A stretch of 64,000 bases of DNA. Origin: an uncultured Bacteroidales bacterium. GTDB lineage: Bacteria; Bacteroidota; Bacteroidia; Bacteroidales; Bacteroidaceae. A model generated the notes under the pieces. It saw only the letters and a list, made by a program, of their open reading frames with translations, ran no database searches and was not told the DNA's origin. Made by a program: the position numbers and the translations under genes. Location of the stretch: contig CADCHQ010000012.1 in assembly GCA_902801325.1 (NCBI GenBank), forward strand, positions 106,249-170,248, read 5' to 3'. This document shows, one piece after another, positions 43,818-51,779 of this stretch. The stretch's first letter is position 1. Every line of letters starts with the position of its first letter.

Positions 43818-44410
43818 AGTTCCCATTCCTTTGTGCCAGAGAAAGTGTTGATGCGTATGGTAAACTGGTTAGCCTCGAGCAATTTGAGCGGCAGTGAGGC
43901 ATAGACGTCAGTAGAGTAACTGGTGGGGTCTGTTTCCTGCCGATGATGGAGGCGTAGGTAGGCGTGGTTGCCAACAATACTGTCTGTAATGAATCCCCAC
44001 GATTGTTCTCCTCCCTGTGTTTTGGGTAAGAGGTGGAGGTTGATGTATCGACGTGTGCGCCAAATGCTGGTCACGTTCACTGGGTCGCATTGGGCCACAG
44101 ACGTGGAGTCGCGTAACAGCGTGGCGGATTTCAGAGAGTAGAGCCTTACTTTCCCATTGTCCAGCGCAAAGCCTGCCAAAGCTCGGTATGTAACATTGGG
44201 TTTCAGTCCTGTCTGGGGATTGCTGAGCGGAAGTTCCGTATCGTTGTCGAGAACTATCTTCATCATCGTTCCTTCGCTGTTCGTGGGACAGTCCGCCATC
44301 TCTGAGACGATGCTGGGGTAGGGGGAGTCGTCGTTGTCGTCGGAACAAGACAAGAGGACGAAAGGCAAAAGGCTAAATACAAAAGACAAAAGTCTAAAGT
44401 GTGGCTTCAT
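43814..44410 (-). CDS. NigD-like lipoprotein
   Basis: 198 residues from [15 protein letters not shown] at 44410. Lipobox LLSC, then acidic DDNDDSPYP. The mature part looks like the NigD-type beta-sandwich of Bacteroidetes ([40 protein letters not shown]), found near bacteriocin nigrescin genes but widespread otherwise. Its function is unknown. It overlaps the acyltransferase gene by 17 bases and the mnmA start by 4 (ATGA), so it is translated within this packed operon. Confidence 0.78.
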   Translation of the reverse strand: MKPHFRLLSFVFSLLPFVLLSCSDDNDDSPYPSIVSEMADCPTNSEGTMMKIVLDNDTELPLSNPQTGLKPNVTYRALAGFALDNGKVRLYSLKSATLLRDSTSVAQCDPVNVTSIWRTRRYINLHLLPKTQGGEQSWGFITDSIVGNHAYLRLHHRQETDPTSYSTDVYASLPLKLLEANQFTIRINTFSGTKEWEL

Positions 44411-45608
44411 AGTTTCGTACGGGATTGGCATACATCGTGAGCAGGCGTTCGCGCAGGAAGGCTTCGTCGCGGTTGGGCAGGTCAACAAGGGCTATGCGGT
44501 CCTTGAGATATTTCTCAAAGGCAACCTTGTCCTTGTGCGTATATCGGTTTGCGTGATTGGGTTGGCCTGCAAGCAGGTCGGCAGCCACATAATTGCTGGG
44601 GAACAACCGATAGTTGTGATGAATCTCGTAATCGATGCGTTGGGCAAGTATGGTAAAGAACTCTGCCTTGTCCACGTCCTTCAACTCGTCTATCCACTCG
44701 TTGACGGGGCGTCCTGTTTGATAATGCACGTGTCCCTTCTGGCCGAAGATGCCCGTTTTCATGTTCGTGAGGTCGTCCTGCTTCGACTTCTTCCATTGTG
44801 CATCGTCGCGTTTCTGCTGGAACTCTTTTGCTTTCAGATAGTCACACGGATCATACTCGTAGCTTATCGACAGCGGAACAACGTGCAGGGACTTGATGCG
44901 CTCCAACGGGTGGTCTGCGTCAGACATAGCTAGCATTTTCAGGAGTGATACTTGTGTCTGGTCGCTCGAGTCCTTGGCACGTCCTTCACGCTGGGCTATC
45001 CAGATGTTCTCGTGCTTTTCGTTGATGACATGATGCATGTAGCGGCTCATGAGCATACTGCTTTCCAAGAGTTCGCGACGCGAGATGTTGCGGCGTACGA
45101 TAAAGGCTTTGTTCAACCGTACCAAGGTTTTTATCCAGGGATAAATTAGGAGATTGTCGCCAATGGCTATCTCACAGGTGGTAGGGAACTTAGCATTGTG
45201 GAGTATGACGTCGAGGATGGCACTATCGAGCACAATATCGCGGTGGTTGCTTATAAAGGTGTATCGTTCCTTGCCCGGTCGAATGCCGTCGTGTATGAAC
45301 GTGTGCCCCGTCGAACAATTCCTTAGTATGTAGTTGACAACAGGCTTCATGAACCGCAATTGGAAATCGAGAGTCGAGTGTATGCCCAGCGTAGCCAGTT
45401 TCAGCACACCACGACTCATGCCTAAGGGCAAGAGGGGTAAGATTCTCTTGAGGATGCGTGAGAACTGTCGGTCGTTGAGCAAACTCTCAATGGCAGGCTT
45501 TACCTCGTCATTGTTGAAGGGGCGGATAGAGTCGAATGTGGACTCACCCCCTTGCCCCTCCCCGCGAGGGAGAGGAGTGGTAACGTTTCCAACTTGTGCC
45601 TTATCCAT
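44394..45608 (-). CDS. 1-acyl-sn-glycerol-3-phosphate acyltransferase-like protein (PlsC family)
   Basis: Predicted membrane-associated acyltransferase, 404 residues, larger than simple PlsC. The acyltransferase box FISNHRDIVLDSAIL (HX4D form, about 117-131) and downstream NKAFIVRRNISRRELLESS (about 166-184), NIWIAQREGRAKDSSDQTQ (block III type) are clear. Residues about 7-25 (VGNVTTPLPRGEGQGGESTF) are encoded by a C-rich palindromic element at 45541-45580 and are probably not part of the original protein; the true ancestral start may lie further in. Which lipid it acylates is unknown. Confidence 0.87.
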   Translation of the reverse strand: MDKAQVGNVTTPLPRGEGQGGESTFDSIRPFNNDEVKPAIESLLNDRQFSRILKRILPLLPLGMSRGVLKLATLGIHSTLDFQLRFMKPVVNYILRNCSTGHTFIHDGIRPGKERYTFISNHRDIVLDSAILDVILHNAKFPTTCEIAIGDNLLIYPWIKTLVRLNKAFIVRRNISRRELLESSMLMSRYMHHVINEKHENIWIAQREGRAKDSSDQTQVSLLKMLAMSDADHPLERIKSLHVVPLSISYEYDPCDYLKAKEFQQKRDDAQWKKSKQDDLTNMKTGIFGQKGHVHYQTGRPVNEWIDELKDVDKAEFFTILAQRIDYEIHHNYRLFPSNYVAADLLAGQPNHANRYTHKDKVAFEKYLKDRIALVDLPNRDEAFLRERLLTMYANPVRNYEATL

Positions 45609-45682
45609 AGCGCGTATTATTATTTTATGTTTGTGTCAGTACTTACTCCTTCCCCTCGGGGAGGGTGGGGGTAGGGGCCTAT
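45541..45682. repeat. Two C-rich palindromic elements around the acyltransferase start and ddl stop
   Basis: 45541-45580: GACTCACCCCCTTGCCCCTC then CCCGCGAGGGAGAGGAGTGG, translated in the acyltransferase N-terminus. 45648-45682: TTCCCCTCGGGGAGGG then TGGGGGTAGGGGCCTA, which abuts the ddl stop codon (TAG at 45681-45679). They lie in opposite orientation, about 70 bases apart. Confidence 0.88.
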
Positions 45683-46659
45683 TTATCCTCAATAATCTCC
45701 GTCATCACATCCTTGATGTCAAGACCTGCCGCACGCACTTGCTGGGGGATGAAACTGGTGGCAGTCATACCCGGCGTGGTGTTAATCTCGAGGAGGTTGA
45801 TCTTCTCACCTTCGGTAATGATGTAGTCGATGCGGATGATGCCGTGACAACCCAAGATATCGTAAATCATGGAAGTCAGCTTCTGTACGCGTTCGGTCAG
45901 ACGATCGGATATGCGTGCCGGCGTGATTTCGTCACTTTCGTTATTGTATTTGGCAGCATAGTCGAAGAATTCATTCTTCGAGACAACCTCGGTGATGGGG
46001 AACACATGGCCTCCCGTGCGTGTCTTGTAACAACCACAGGTCAGTTCCGTACCTTGCATGAAGGCTTCCACCATCACGTCTTCACCTTCCTTCAATGCTA
46101 CCTCAATAGCAGGGCGCAGCTGTTCGGGTGTCTTCACTTTAGTAGTTCCAAACGAACTGCCGCCACGTGCCGGCTTCACAAAGCAAGGAAGTCCGATGCG
46201 GGAGATGATATCTTCGTCCGATACCTCTTTGTCGTGTCCGATTTTCACCGTCAGACTGTCAGCTACCGAAACCCCAAGGCCTCGCATGTAGTTGTTCAGC
46301 ACAAACTTGTCGTATGTCATAGCCTCTACGAGCACGTTGCAGGTGGAGTATGGCATGCCGATTAGGTCGAAGTATCCTTGCAAGATGCCATTCTCACCGG
46401 GTGCACCGTGGATGGTAATGTAGGCATAATCGGGGTGGATGGTCTTTTCCCCGTCTTTGAACGAGAAATCATTACGGTCCACCCTGCTCCTTGTCCCGTC
46501 ATTCAGGATGGCCTCCCAATGACGGGCATGTATCTCTACCTTATAAACGATGTAGCGTTCCTTGTCGAGGAACGATTCGATGCCTGCTGCACTGCGCATG
46601 CTGACATCGTGTTCTGCTGAGTCTCCTCCGCAGATGATAGCTATAGTTTTCTTCTCCAT
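45679..46659 (-). CDS. ddl: D-alanine--D-alanine ligase
   Basis: ATP-dependent ligase making the D-Ala-D-Ala dipeptide for peptidoglycan; 326 residues. ATP-grasp features: IAIICGGDSAEHDVSMRSA (N-terminal Ddl signature), HGAPGENGILQGYFDLIGMP (about 85-104), PCFVKPARGGSSFGTTKVKT (about 153-172), EAFMQGTELTCGCY, and RIDYIITEGEKINLLEINTT with PGMTATSFIPQQ (metal-binding Glu and Asn near 285-295). Complete. It overlaps rluD by 19 bases in the operon PASTA-rluD-ddl. Confidence 0.97.
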   Translation of the reverse strand: MEKKTIAIICGGDSAEHDVSMRSAAGIESFLDKERYIVYKVEIHARHWEAILNDGTRSRVDRNDFSFKDGEKTIHPDYAYITIHGAPGENGILQGYFDLIGMPYSTCNVLVEAMTYDKFVLNNYMRGLGVSVADSLTVKIGHDKEVSDEDIISRIGLPCFVKPARGGSSFGTTKVKTPEQLRPAIEVALKEGEDVMVEAFMQGTELTCGCYKTRTGGHVFPITEVVSKNEFFDYAAKYNNESDEITPARISDRLTERVQKLTSMIYDILGCHGIIRIDYIITEGEKINLLEINTTPGMTATSFIPQQVRAAGLDIKDVMTEIIEDK

Positions 46660-47750
46660 TTTTCTAATAATTGAGTCATATCTTGTGGTAATTCACTATC
46701 AAAATCCATTTCCTCTCCCGTTCGTGGATGACGGAAACCTAAAGTGCGGGCATGCAATGCTTGACGGGGACAGATTTCAAAGCAATTGTGAATGAAGGCC
46801 TTGTAGGAACTGCTTCGTTCACCTCGAAGTATTTCTTGTCCGCCATACCGTTCGTCGTTGAACAGAGTGTGCCCAATGCTTTTCATGTGTACGCGTATTT
46901 GATGCGTGCGCCCCGTTTCTAGTCGGCATTCCACCAAGGTTACATGCCCCAATCGTTCCAATACTCGATAATGTGTGACCGCCGGTTTGCCCGTAGGGTT
47001 GTCATCAGGCAAGATGGCCATTTGCAGGCGGTCCTTGGGGTTGCGACCAATGTTGCCACGTATCGTCCCTTCGTCTTCTGCAAAGGGGCCCCATACAAGG
47101 GCATTGTAAAGACGATGGGTGGAATGTACGAAGAACTGATGACATAGACTGCTCTTTGCCTCGGGAGTCTTGGCAACGACAAGCAGTCCACTTGTGTCCT
47201 TATCTATGCGATGTACCAGTCCCACTGTAGGGTCGTTCGCATCGAAGCGCGGGTCGTCCCTCAAATACCAGGCAAGGGCATTGACTAATGTACCTGAAAA
47301 GTTGCCACACCCTGGGTGCACAACCAATCCCGCGGGCTTGTTGATGACCAACAAGTCGCTGTCTTCATAAACTACATTAAGGGGAATGTCTTCGGGAATG
47401 ATTTCCCAGTCGCGCTTCGGACGGTCAAGCATCAGGGTGACCACATCATTGGCCTTCACCTTATAATTACTCTTGACAGATTGCCCGTTTACTTGTATGA
47501 ACCCCGCCTCGGCTGCTTTTTGTATACGATTCCTGCTGGTGTCGCCCAGGTGGTCCATGAGGAATTTGTCCACGCGCATCGGGTTCTGGCCTTTGTCGGC
47601 CACCACGCGCCGATGCTCGTATAGCGTCCCCTCCGAGCTCACACCCTCTTCCGACTCCTCCAAAAGGGGGAGGGATTCGTCCTCGAAAAACAAATCGTCT
47701 TCGAATGTTTCAGGAGTTTGTGTAAGAGGGGATGGGTCTTCAATCATCAT
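46641..47750 (-). CDS. rluD: RluA-family 23S rRNA pseudouridine synthase (RluD-like)
   Basis: Isomerises uridines to pseudouridine in large-subunit rRNA. 369 residues from MMIEDPSPLTQ at 47750, overlapping the PASTA gene by 11 bases; the open frame continues to 47846 but the upstream part is the PASTA tail in another frame. An acidic N-terminal extension (about 1-55) precedes the S4 domain (MRVDKFLMDHLGDTSRNRIQ) and the catalytic domain: VVYEDSDLLVINKPAGLVVH, GLVHRIDKDTSGLLVVAKTP with the catalytic Asp, and LETGRTHQIRVHMKSIGHTL. Confidence 0.94.
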   Translation of the reverse strand: MMIEDPSPLTQTPETFEDDLFFEDESLPLLEESEEGVSSEGTLYEHRRVVADKGQNPMRVDKFLMDHLGDTSRNRIQKAAEAGFIQVNGQSVKSNYKVKANDVVTLMLDRPKRDWEIIPEDIPLNVVYEDSDLLVINKPAGLVVHPGCGNFSGTLVNALAWYLRDDPRFDANDPTVGLVHRIDKDTSGLLVVAKTPEAKSSLCHQFFVHSTHRLYNALVWGPFAEDEGTIRGNIGRNPKDRLQMAILPDDNPTGKPAVTHYRVLERLGHVTLVECRLETGRTHQIRVHMKSIGHTLFNDERYGGQEILRGERSSSYKAFIHNCFEICPRQALHARTLGFRHPRTGEEMDFDSELPQDMTQLLEKWRRKL

Positions 47751-48381
47751 CGAGTTCTCTGGCTTCTGTTCCTTCCTCGTCAGGTGAGTCCATGAGCAGA
47801 CTATCTTCATCATCGTAGTCAAACCAGTCTTCCTCCTGCACGCCATTGCCCACGATAAGGGTTACAACAGCGTCGGTAGGCACGCGCTCACCTGTCATCA
47901 CAGTCCTTCCTTGGCATTTCACACCATACACCCAGTCCTTGTCTCCAGGAACCAATTCCACGGGACCGATGCGGAAACCAAGTGAACGCAGACGGTCTTG
48001 CGCCTCACGCATAGAGCAGTTGTCGGCAATGTCAGGCATGCCTACAGTCGGCGACTCGCGCGAATTGATGGTTAGGTAGATTTCCCTTCCAGACTTCACT
48101 TTACTGCCACCTTTCGGCTGTTGCATCATTATTGCTCCAGAAGGCATGGAACGGTTGTAGGTAGAATCAATCACCACGGCTTCCAGATCCAGCATCTCCA
48201 GTGTGTATTCGGCATCGCCAATAAGTTTACCTTCAACGTCGGGAACTATTATTTCCTCACCATGGTGAGTGTATATGTCTAATCCTACCCACAGACCAAT
48301 GGCTAAAGCAACGATGGCTAATGCCATCAAAAACAAATTACCCCAGATGATAGGGCTCGTGAGTTTCTTTATTATGCTCAT
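47740..48381 (-). CDS. PASTA domain membrane protein
   Basis: 213 residues. A short cytoplasmic N-terminus and one membrane span (GNLFLMALAIVALAIGLWVG, about 14-33) are followed by two PASTA units, about 45-108 (VPDVEGKLIGDAEYTLEMLD) and about 112-183 (MPDIADNCSMREAQDRLRSL). The tail is very acidic (DWFDYDDEDSLLMDSPDEE). PASTA domains bind peptidoglycan or muropeptides; here there is no kinase domain. The link with ddl and rluD in one operon is common in Bacteroidales. Confidence 0.9.
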   Translation of the reverse strand: MSIIKKLTSPIIWGNLFLMALAIVALAIGLWVGLDIYTHHGEEIIVPDVEGKLIGDAEYTLEMLDLEAVVIDSTYNRSMPSGAIMMQQPKGGSKVKSGREIYLTINSRESPTVGMPDIADNCSMREAQDRLRSLGFRIGPVELVPGDKDWVYGVKCQGRTVMTGERVPTDAVVTLIVGNGVQEEDWFDYDDEDSLLMDSPDEEGTEARELDDD

Positions 48382-48428
48382 GCGCGTATACTTCTTTATT
48401 TAGGGGGTAAAATTACAAAATCTTTTGC

Positions 48429-48460
48429 TAAAAACAAAAAAGAGCAGGAAAAACCTGCTC
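48429..48460 (-). terminator. Terminator after rpmH
   Basis: GAGCAGG (48442-48448) and CCTGCTC (48454-48460) with the run AAAAACAAAAAA on the plus strand to the left, which is the T-tract when read on the minus strand. Confidence 0.85.
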
Positions 48461-48503
48461 CTTAATCTTTAATCTTAATTTTAAATCCGATGAATTCAAA
48501 GGA

Positions 48504-48659
48504 TTACTTACCGTGACGCTCGTCAGCTACAGTCAGCTTCTTGCGGCCCTTGGCACGGCGTGAAGCCAGTACGCGACGACCATTGGCGGTAGCCATTCTC
48601 TGACGGAAACCATGCTTGTTATTCCGTCTGCGGTTGTGGGGTTGGAATGTTCTTTTCAT
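48504..48659 (-). CDS. rpmH: 50S ribosomal protein L34
   Basis: 51-residue ribosomal protein beginning [20 protein letters not shown] with [20 protein letters not shown] following, the standard L34 sequence. The start is at 48659; the 12 extra codons upstream in frame are not homologous. The end is slightly extended ([11 protein letters not shown]). Its own terminator lies behind it; the operon with the PASTA gene is therefore doubtful. Confidence 0.97.
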   Translation of the reverse strand: MKRTFQPHNRRRNNKHGFRQRMATANGRRVLASRRAKGRKKLTVADERHGK

Positions 48660-48709
48660 TGTTTTATAATCGTTTTTATTATTTTCGGCCTGCAAAATTA
48701 CAGACTTTT

Positions 48710-48740
48710 TTTGACACCTGCAAATTTTTTCGTAACTTTG
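48710..48740 (+). promoter_or_regulatory. Promoter of efp
   Basis: TTTG at 48710-48713, a 19-base spacer, TAACTTTG at 48733-48740 then CGC. It gives a leader of about 100 bases before the efp start. Confidence 0.82.
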
Positions 48741-48848
48741 CGCTCGAAAAAGAAGAATGTTTACCGGCGGATGAGCTTTTAACGTACTAAACCTGTTATT
48801 CCGTCAAGCCTGTAAATAGTTAAACCGTTAAACATTTATATATACATT

Positions 48849-49415
48849 ATGATTAATTCACAAGACATCAAGAAGGGTACCTGCATCCGCATGGATGGCA
48901 AGTTGTACTTCTGCATCGACTTCCTGCATCGCAAGCCAGGAAAGGGTAACACCATTATGAACGTAACTTTGAAGGACGTTGTCAGTGGCAACGTACTTGA
49001 GCGTCGTTTCAATATTGGTGAGAAACTGGAAGACGTGCGCGTTGAGCGTCGTCCCTATCAGTATCTTTACAAGGAAGGTGAGGACTACATCTTCATGAAC
49101 AACGAGACTTTCGAGCAAATCTCTATTCCCGAGGATCAAATCACAGGTGTGAAGTTCATGAAGGAAGGTCAGAATGTTGAGGTCGTGGCTGATGCCAGCA
49201 CCGAAACTGTTCTCTATGCCGAACTGCCTGCCAAGGTTCATTTGCAGATTACATGGACTGAGCCGGGTCTGAAGGGTGACACTGCTACTAACACTCTGAA
49301 GCCTGCCAAGGTGGAGACTGGTGCAGAAGTACGTGTTCCTTTGTTCATCAACGAAGGAGAAACCGTAGAAATCGACACTCGTGACGGTTCTTATCTGGGT
49401 CGCGTAAAGGCATAA
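48849..49415 (+). CDS. efp: Elongation factor P
   Basis: Translation factor that rescues ribosomes stalled at polyproline; 188 residues in three beta domains. MINSQDIKKGTCIRMDGKLY starts the KOW-like domain; DFLHRKPGKGNTIMNVTLKD holds the tip loop, with Lys 32 (HRKPGKGN) as the likely modified residue. The OB domains follow: VERRPYQYLYKEGEDYIFMN and PGLKGDTATNTLKPAKVETG, then VPLFINEGETVEIDTRDGSY. Length is standard. It has its own promoter and terminator. Confidence 0.97.
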   Translation: MINSQDIKKGTCIRMDGKLYFCIDFLHRKPGKGNTIMNVTLKDVVSGNVLERRFNIGEKLEDVRVERRPYQYLYKEGEDYIFMNNETFEQISIPEDQITGVKFMKEGQNVEVVADASTETVLYAELPAKVHLQITWTEPGLKGDTATNTLKPAKVETGAEVRVPLFINEGETVEIDTRDGSYLGRVKA

Positions 49416-49449
49416 AGCTTAAATTGCTTTACAGAGTCGATAAGACAAT

Positions 49450-49481
49450 AAAAAGGCACACGTGAAAGTGTGCCTTTTTTG
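49450..49481 (+). terminator. Terminator after efp
   Basis: AAAAAGGCACAC (49450-49461) and GTGTGCCTTTTT (49468-49479), perfect 12-base pairing with a GTGAAA loop and T-tract. Confidence 0.92.
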
Positions 49482-49625
49482 TTTCTGCATTCCGATGTCG
49501 ATTGAGTTGAAGATAGAGGACAATGGATTTCCTCACTTGAGGCTTTGCCTCGAGTCTGCTCATGGTTGGCATAATGCAAATACATTTGCCTTCTGCTCTC
49601 GCTCAATCGCAGACTTCATCACTTC

Positions 49626-51755
49626 TTACAATCCTCTTGCCTTCAGCAATCCTGAAGCATCAGGACTTGTCAGGCCTGTGAAGTCAGTAAACATCTGCAT
49701 CAAATCGCCCGTGTTTCCACGGCTCAGAACTTTGTCACAGAAATCTTGTCCAGTCTCAGGCGCCAAGGCTCCACGTTTTGCAAAGGTGTCAGCAACGTTT
49801 ACAGCCAGCACCTCGGTCCATAGATAGCTATAGTATCCGGCAGCATAGCCTCCACCCCAAACATGGTTGAAGTAACTAGTGCTGTAGCGGGGAGGAATTT
49901 GCGTGTTCAATAGTCCTACCTGTCGCAGAGCCTCTTTTTCGAACTCCGGAGCTTGCTCAACTGTTGGGATTTCCTTGGATGAAAGCATGTGCCAAGCCAG
50001 ATCCACACATGTGGCAGCAAGGTTCTCGCCGAGGGCGTAGGCCGTTTGGAAGTTAATGGATTCAAGCATGCGCTCCTTCAGGTCGGTTGGCATAGGTTCT
50101 CCTGTCTCATAATGCCGGGCATAGTGGTCAAACACCTCGGGGATTGAGGCAAATGATTCGTTGAATTGTGAAGGCATTTCCACGAAGTCACGTGCCACAG
50201 ACGTTCCGCTCAGACGGTTGTACTGGCAGTCGGAAAGCATTCCGTGTAGGGCATGGCCAAATTCGTGGAAAAGGGTTGTTACTTCATCCCACGTCAACAG
50301 TGAAGGCTGACCTTCGGGTGCTTTGGCATTGTTGCAGACATTAAAGATAATAGGCAATTGGCTCCGCTGACGACTCTGTTTGGCAAAACCGTCCATCCAT
50401 GCGCCACCGCGCTTTGTGGGTCGACGGAAATAGTCACAATAGAAGAGTGCTTTCGATTTCCCATTCTTGTCGAATACCTCAAACACTTTCATGTCAGGAT
50501 GATAAGTGGGAATTTCGGTGCGCTGCTTGAAGGTTAGGCCATAGGCACGGTTGGCAGCATAGAAGACTCCATTCTCCAGCACACTGTCAACATTAAAGTA
50601 AGGCTTAACCTCGTCCTCTGAGATGTTAAGCATCTCCTTCTTCATTTTGGCAGAATAATAGAAACGGTCATAGGGCTGTAACTCAAAGTCTGGTCCTTCC
50701 GTTTTGCGTGCATACTCCTCGATTGCCTTTGTCTCGGCGTCGGCCTTCGGGGTGTATTCTGCAATTAGCTTTTTCAAGAAGGCATACACGTTCTCAGGCG
50801 TTCCGGCCATTGTCTTTTCTAGTGAGTAAGATGCATAGTTAGGATAGCCCATGAGTTCGGCTTGTTCAGCTCTCAGTTTTGCTATTTCTACCACGATGGG
50901 GAAGGTGTTGTGCTTGCCTGTCCCATCGGCACGATGAATGGAAGCCTCAAACACCTTTCGCCGCAGGTCTCGGTTGTCCAGACTGGTCAACAGGGGTTGC
51001 TGTGTGGTGTTAATGATGACAATGGCATAGGGTGCTTTGCCTCCTCTGCTTTCGGCATCCTTGGCGCATTGGGCAATGTCGGCCTCGCTCAGTCCTGCCA
51101 GATCTTCCTTCTTCTCAACCCATATTACGGCATCATTCGTGGCTTCAGGCAGAATGTCACCCCACTGGGTTTGCAGGTCCGAGATACGCAGGTTTATTTC
51201 CTTCATTCGCTTCATGTCCTTGTCAGATAGCAATGCGCCTTTACGAACAAATTCCTTATATGTCTCTTCCAAAAGTTTGCGGTCTTCGCCCTGAAGCTTA
51301 TCATACTCTCGTTCATACACTTGTTTGATGCGTGCAAACAGTTCTTTGTTGAAGGCAATATCATTCTCTAGGTCAGTGAGCATCGGTGTAACCTTTTTCT
51401 CCACGTCTCCCATTTCTGGTGTCTTGTCTGCTTCAACTAGCGCAAAGAAGGTACGGCTTACGCGGTTCAGTAACTTGCCACTTTCTTCGTAGGCTAGGAT
51501 GGTGTTCTCAAAGGTGGCAGAGTCTTGATTCTCCACAATCTCAGCTATTTCGTTCCGCTTCTGCTCAATGGCGGCCTCGAAGGCGGGCAGATAGTCCGAT
51601 ACTTCAATCTTGTCGAATTCAGGAGCACCAAAGGGAAGCGTGCTTTCTTGCAACAGGGGATTTTCACGTTCCGCGTTTTGACACGCGGTAAACTGCACGA
51701 TGCTTGTCGACAGTACAGCAGCCGTAAGTCCGAGTTTCATGATTTTCTTTTTCAT
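49626..51755 (-). CDS. M3 family metallopeptidase (peptidyl-dipeptidase Dcp-like lipoprotein)
   Basis: 709-residue zinc oligopeptidase of the thimet/Dcp family. The N-terminus MKKKIMKLGLTAAVLSTSIV ends in the lipobox FTAC with the lipidated Cys near residue 25, so it is likely anchored to a membrane facing the periplasm. The zinc motif LFHEFGHALHGM has HEFGH at 497-501; the third ligand Glu lies about 25 residues later (FVEMPSQFNESFAS). Other M3 blocks: GTPENVYAFLKKLI, FYSAKMKKEML and HVWGGGYAAGYYSYLW. It probably trims imported peptides to dipeptides. Confidence 0.94.
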   Translation of the reverse strand: MKKKIMKLGLTAAVLSTSIVQFTACQNAERENPLLQESTLPFGAPEFDKIEVSDYLPAFEAAIEQKRNEIAEIVENQDSATFENTILAYEESGKLLNRVSRTFFALVEADKTPEMGDVEKKVTPMLTDLENDIAFNKELFARIKQVYEREYDKLQGEDRKLLEETYKEFVRKGALLSDKDMKRMKEINLRISDLQTQWGDILPEATNDAVIWVEKKEDLAGLSEADIAQCAKDAESRGGKAPYAIVIINTTQQPLLTSLDNRDLRRKVFEASIHRADGTGKHNTFPIVVEIAKLRAEQAELMGYPNYASYSLEKTMAGTPENVYAFLKKLIAEYTPKADAETKAIEEYARKTEGPDFELQPYDRFYYSAKMKKEMLNISEDEVKPYFNVDSVLENGVFYAANRAYGLTFKQRTEIPTYHPDMKVFEVFDKNGKSKALFYCDYFRRPTKRGGAWMDGFAKQSRQRSQLPIIFNVCNNAKAPEGQPSLLTWDEVTTLFHEFGHALHGMLSDCQYNRLSGTSVARDFVEMPSQFNESFASIPEVFDHYARHYETGEPMPTDLKERMLESINFQTAYALGENLAATCVDLAWHMLSSKEIPTVEQAPEFEKEALRQVGLLNTQIPPRYSTSYFNHVWGGGYAAGYYSYLWTEVLAVNVADTFAKRGALAPETGQDFCDKVLSRGNTGDLMQMFTDFTGLTSPDASGLLKARGL

Positions 51756-51779
51756 CTTGTAATGATTTATATATGAGTA

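Noticed and set aside
45334..46365. 343-residue plus-strand frame across the acyltransferase and ddl genes
   Set aside because: It spans two opposite-strand genes and the repeat between them; no motif.
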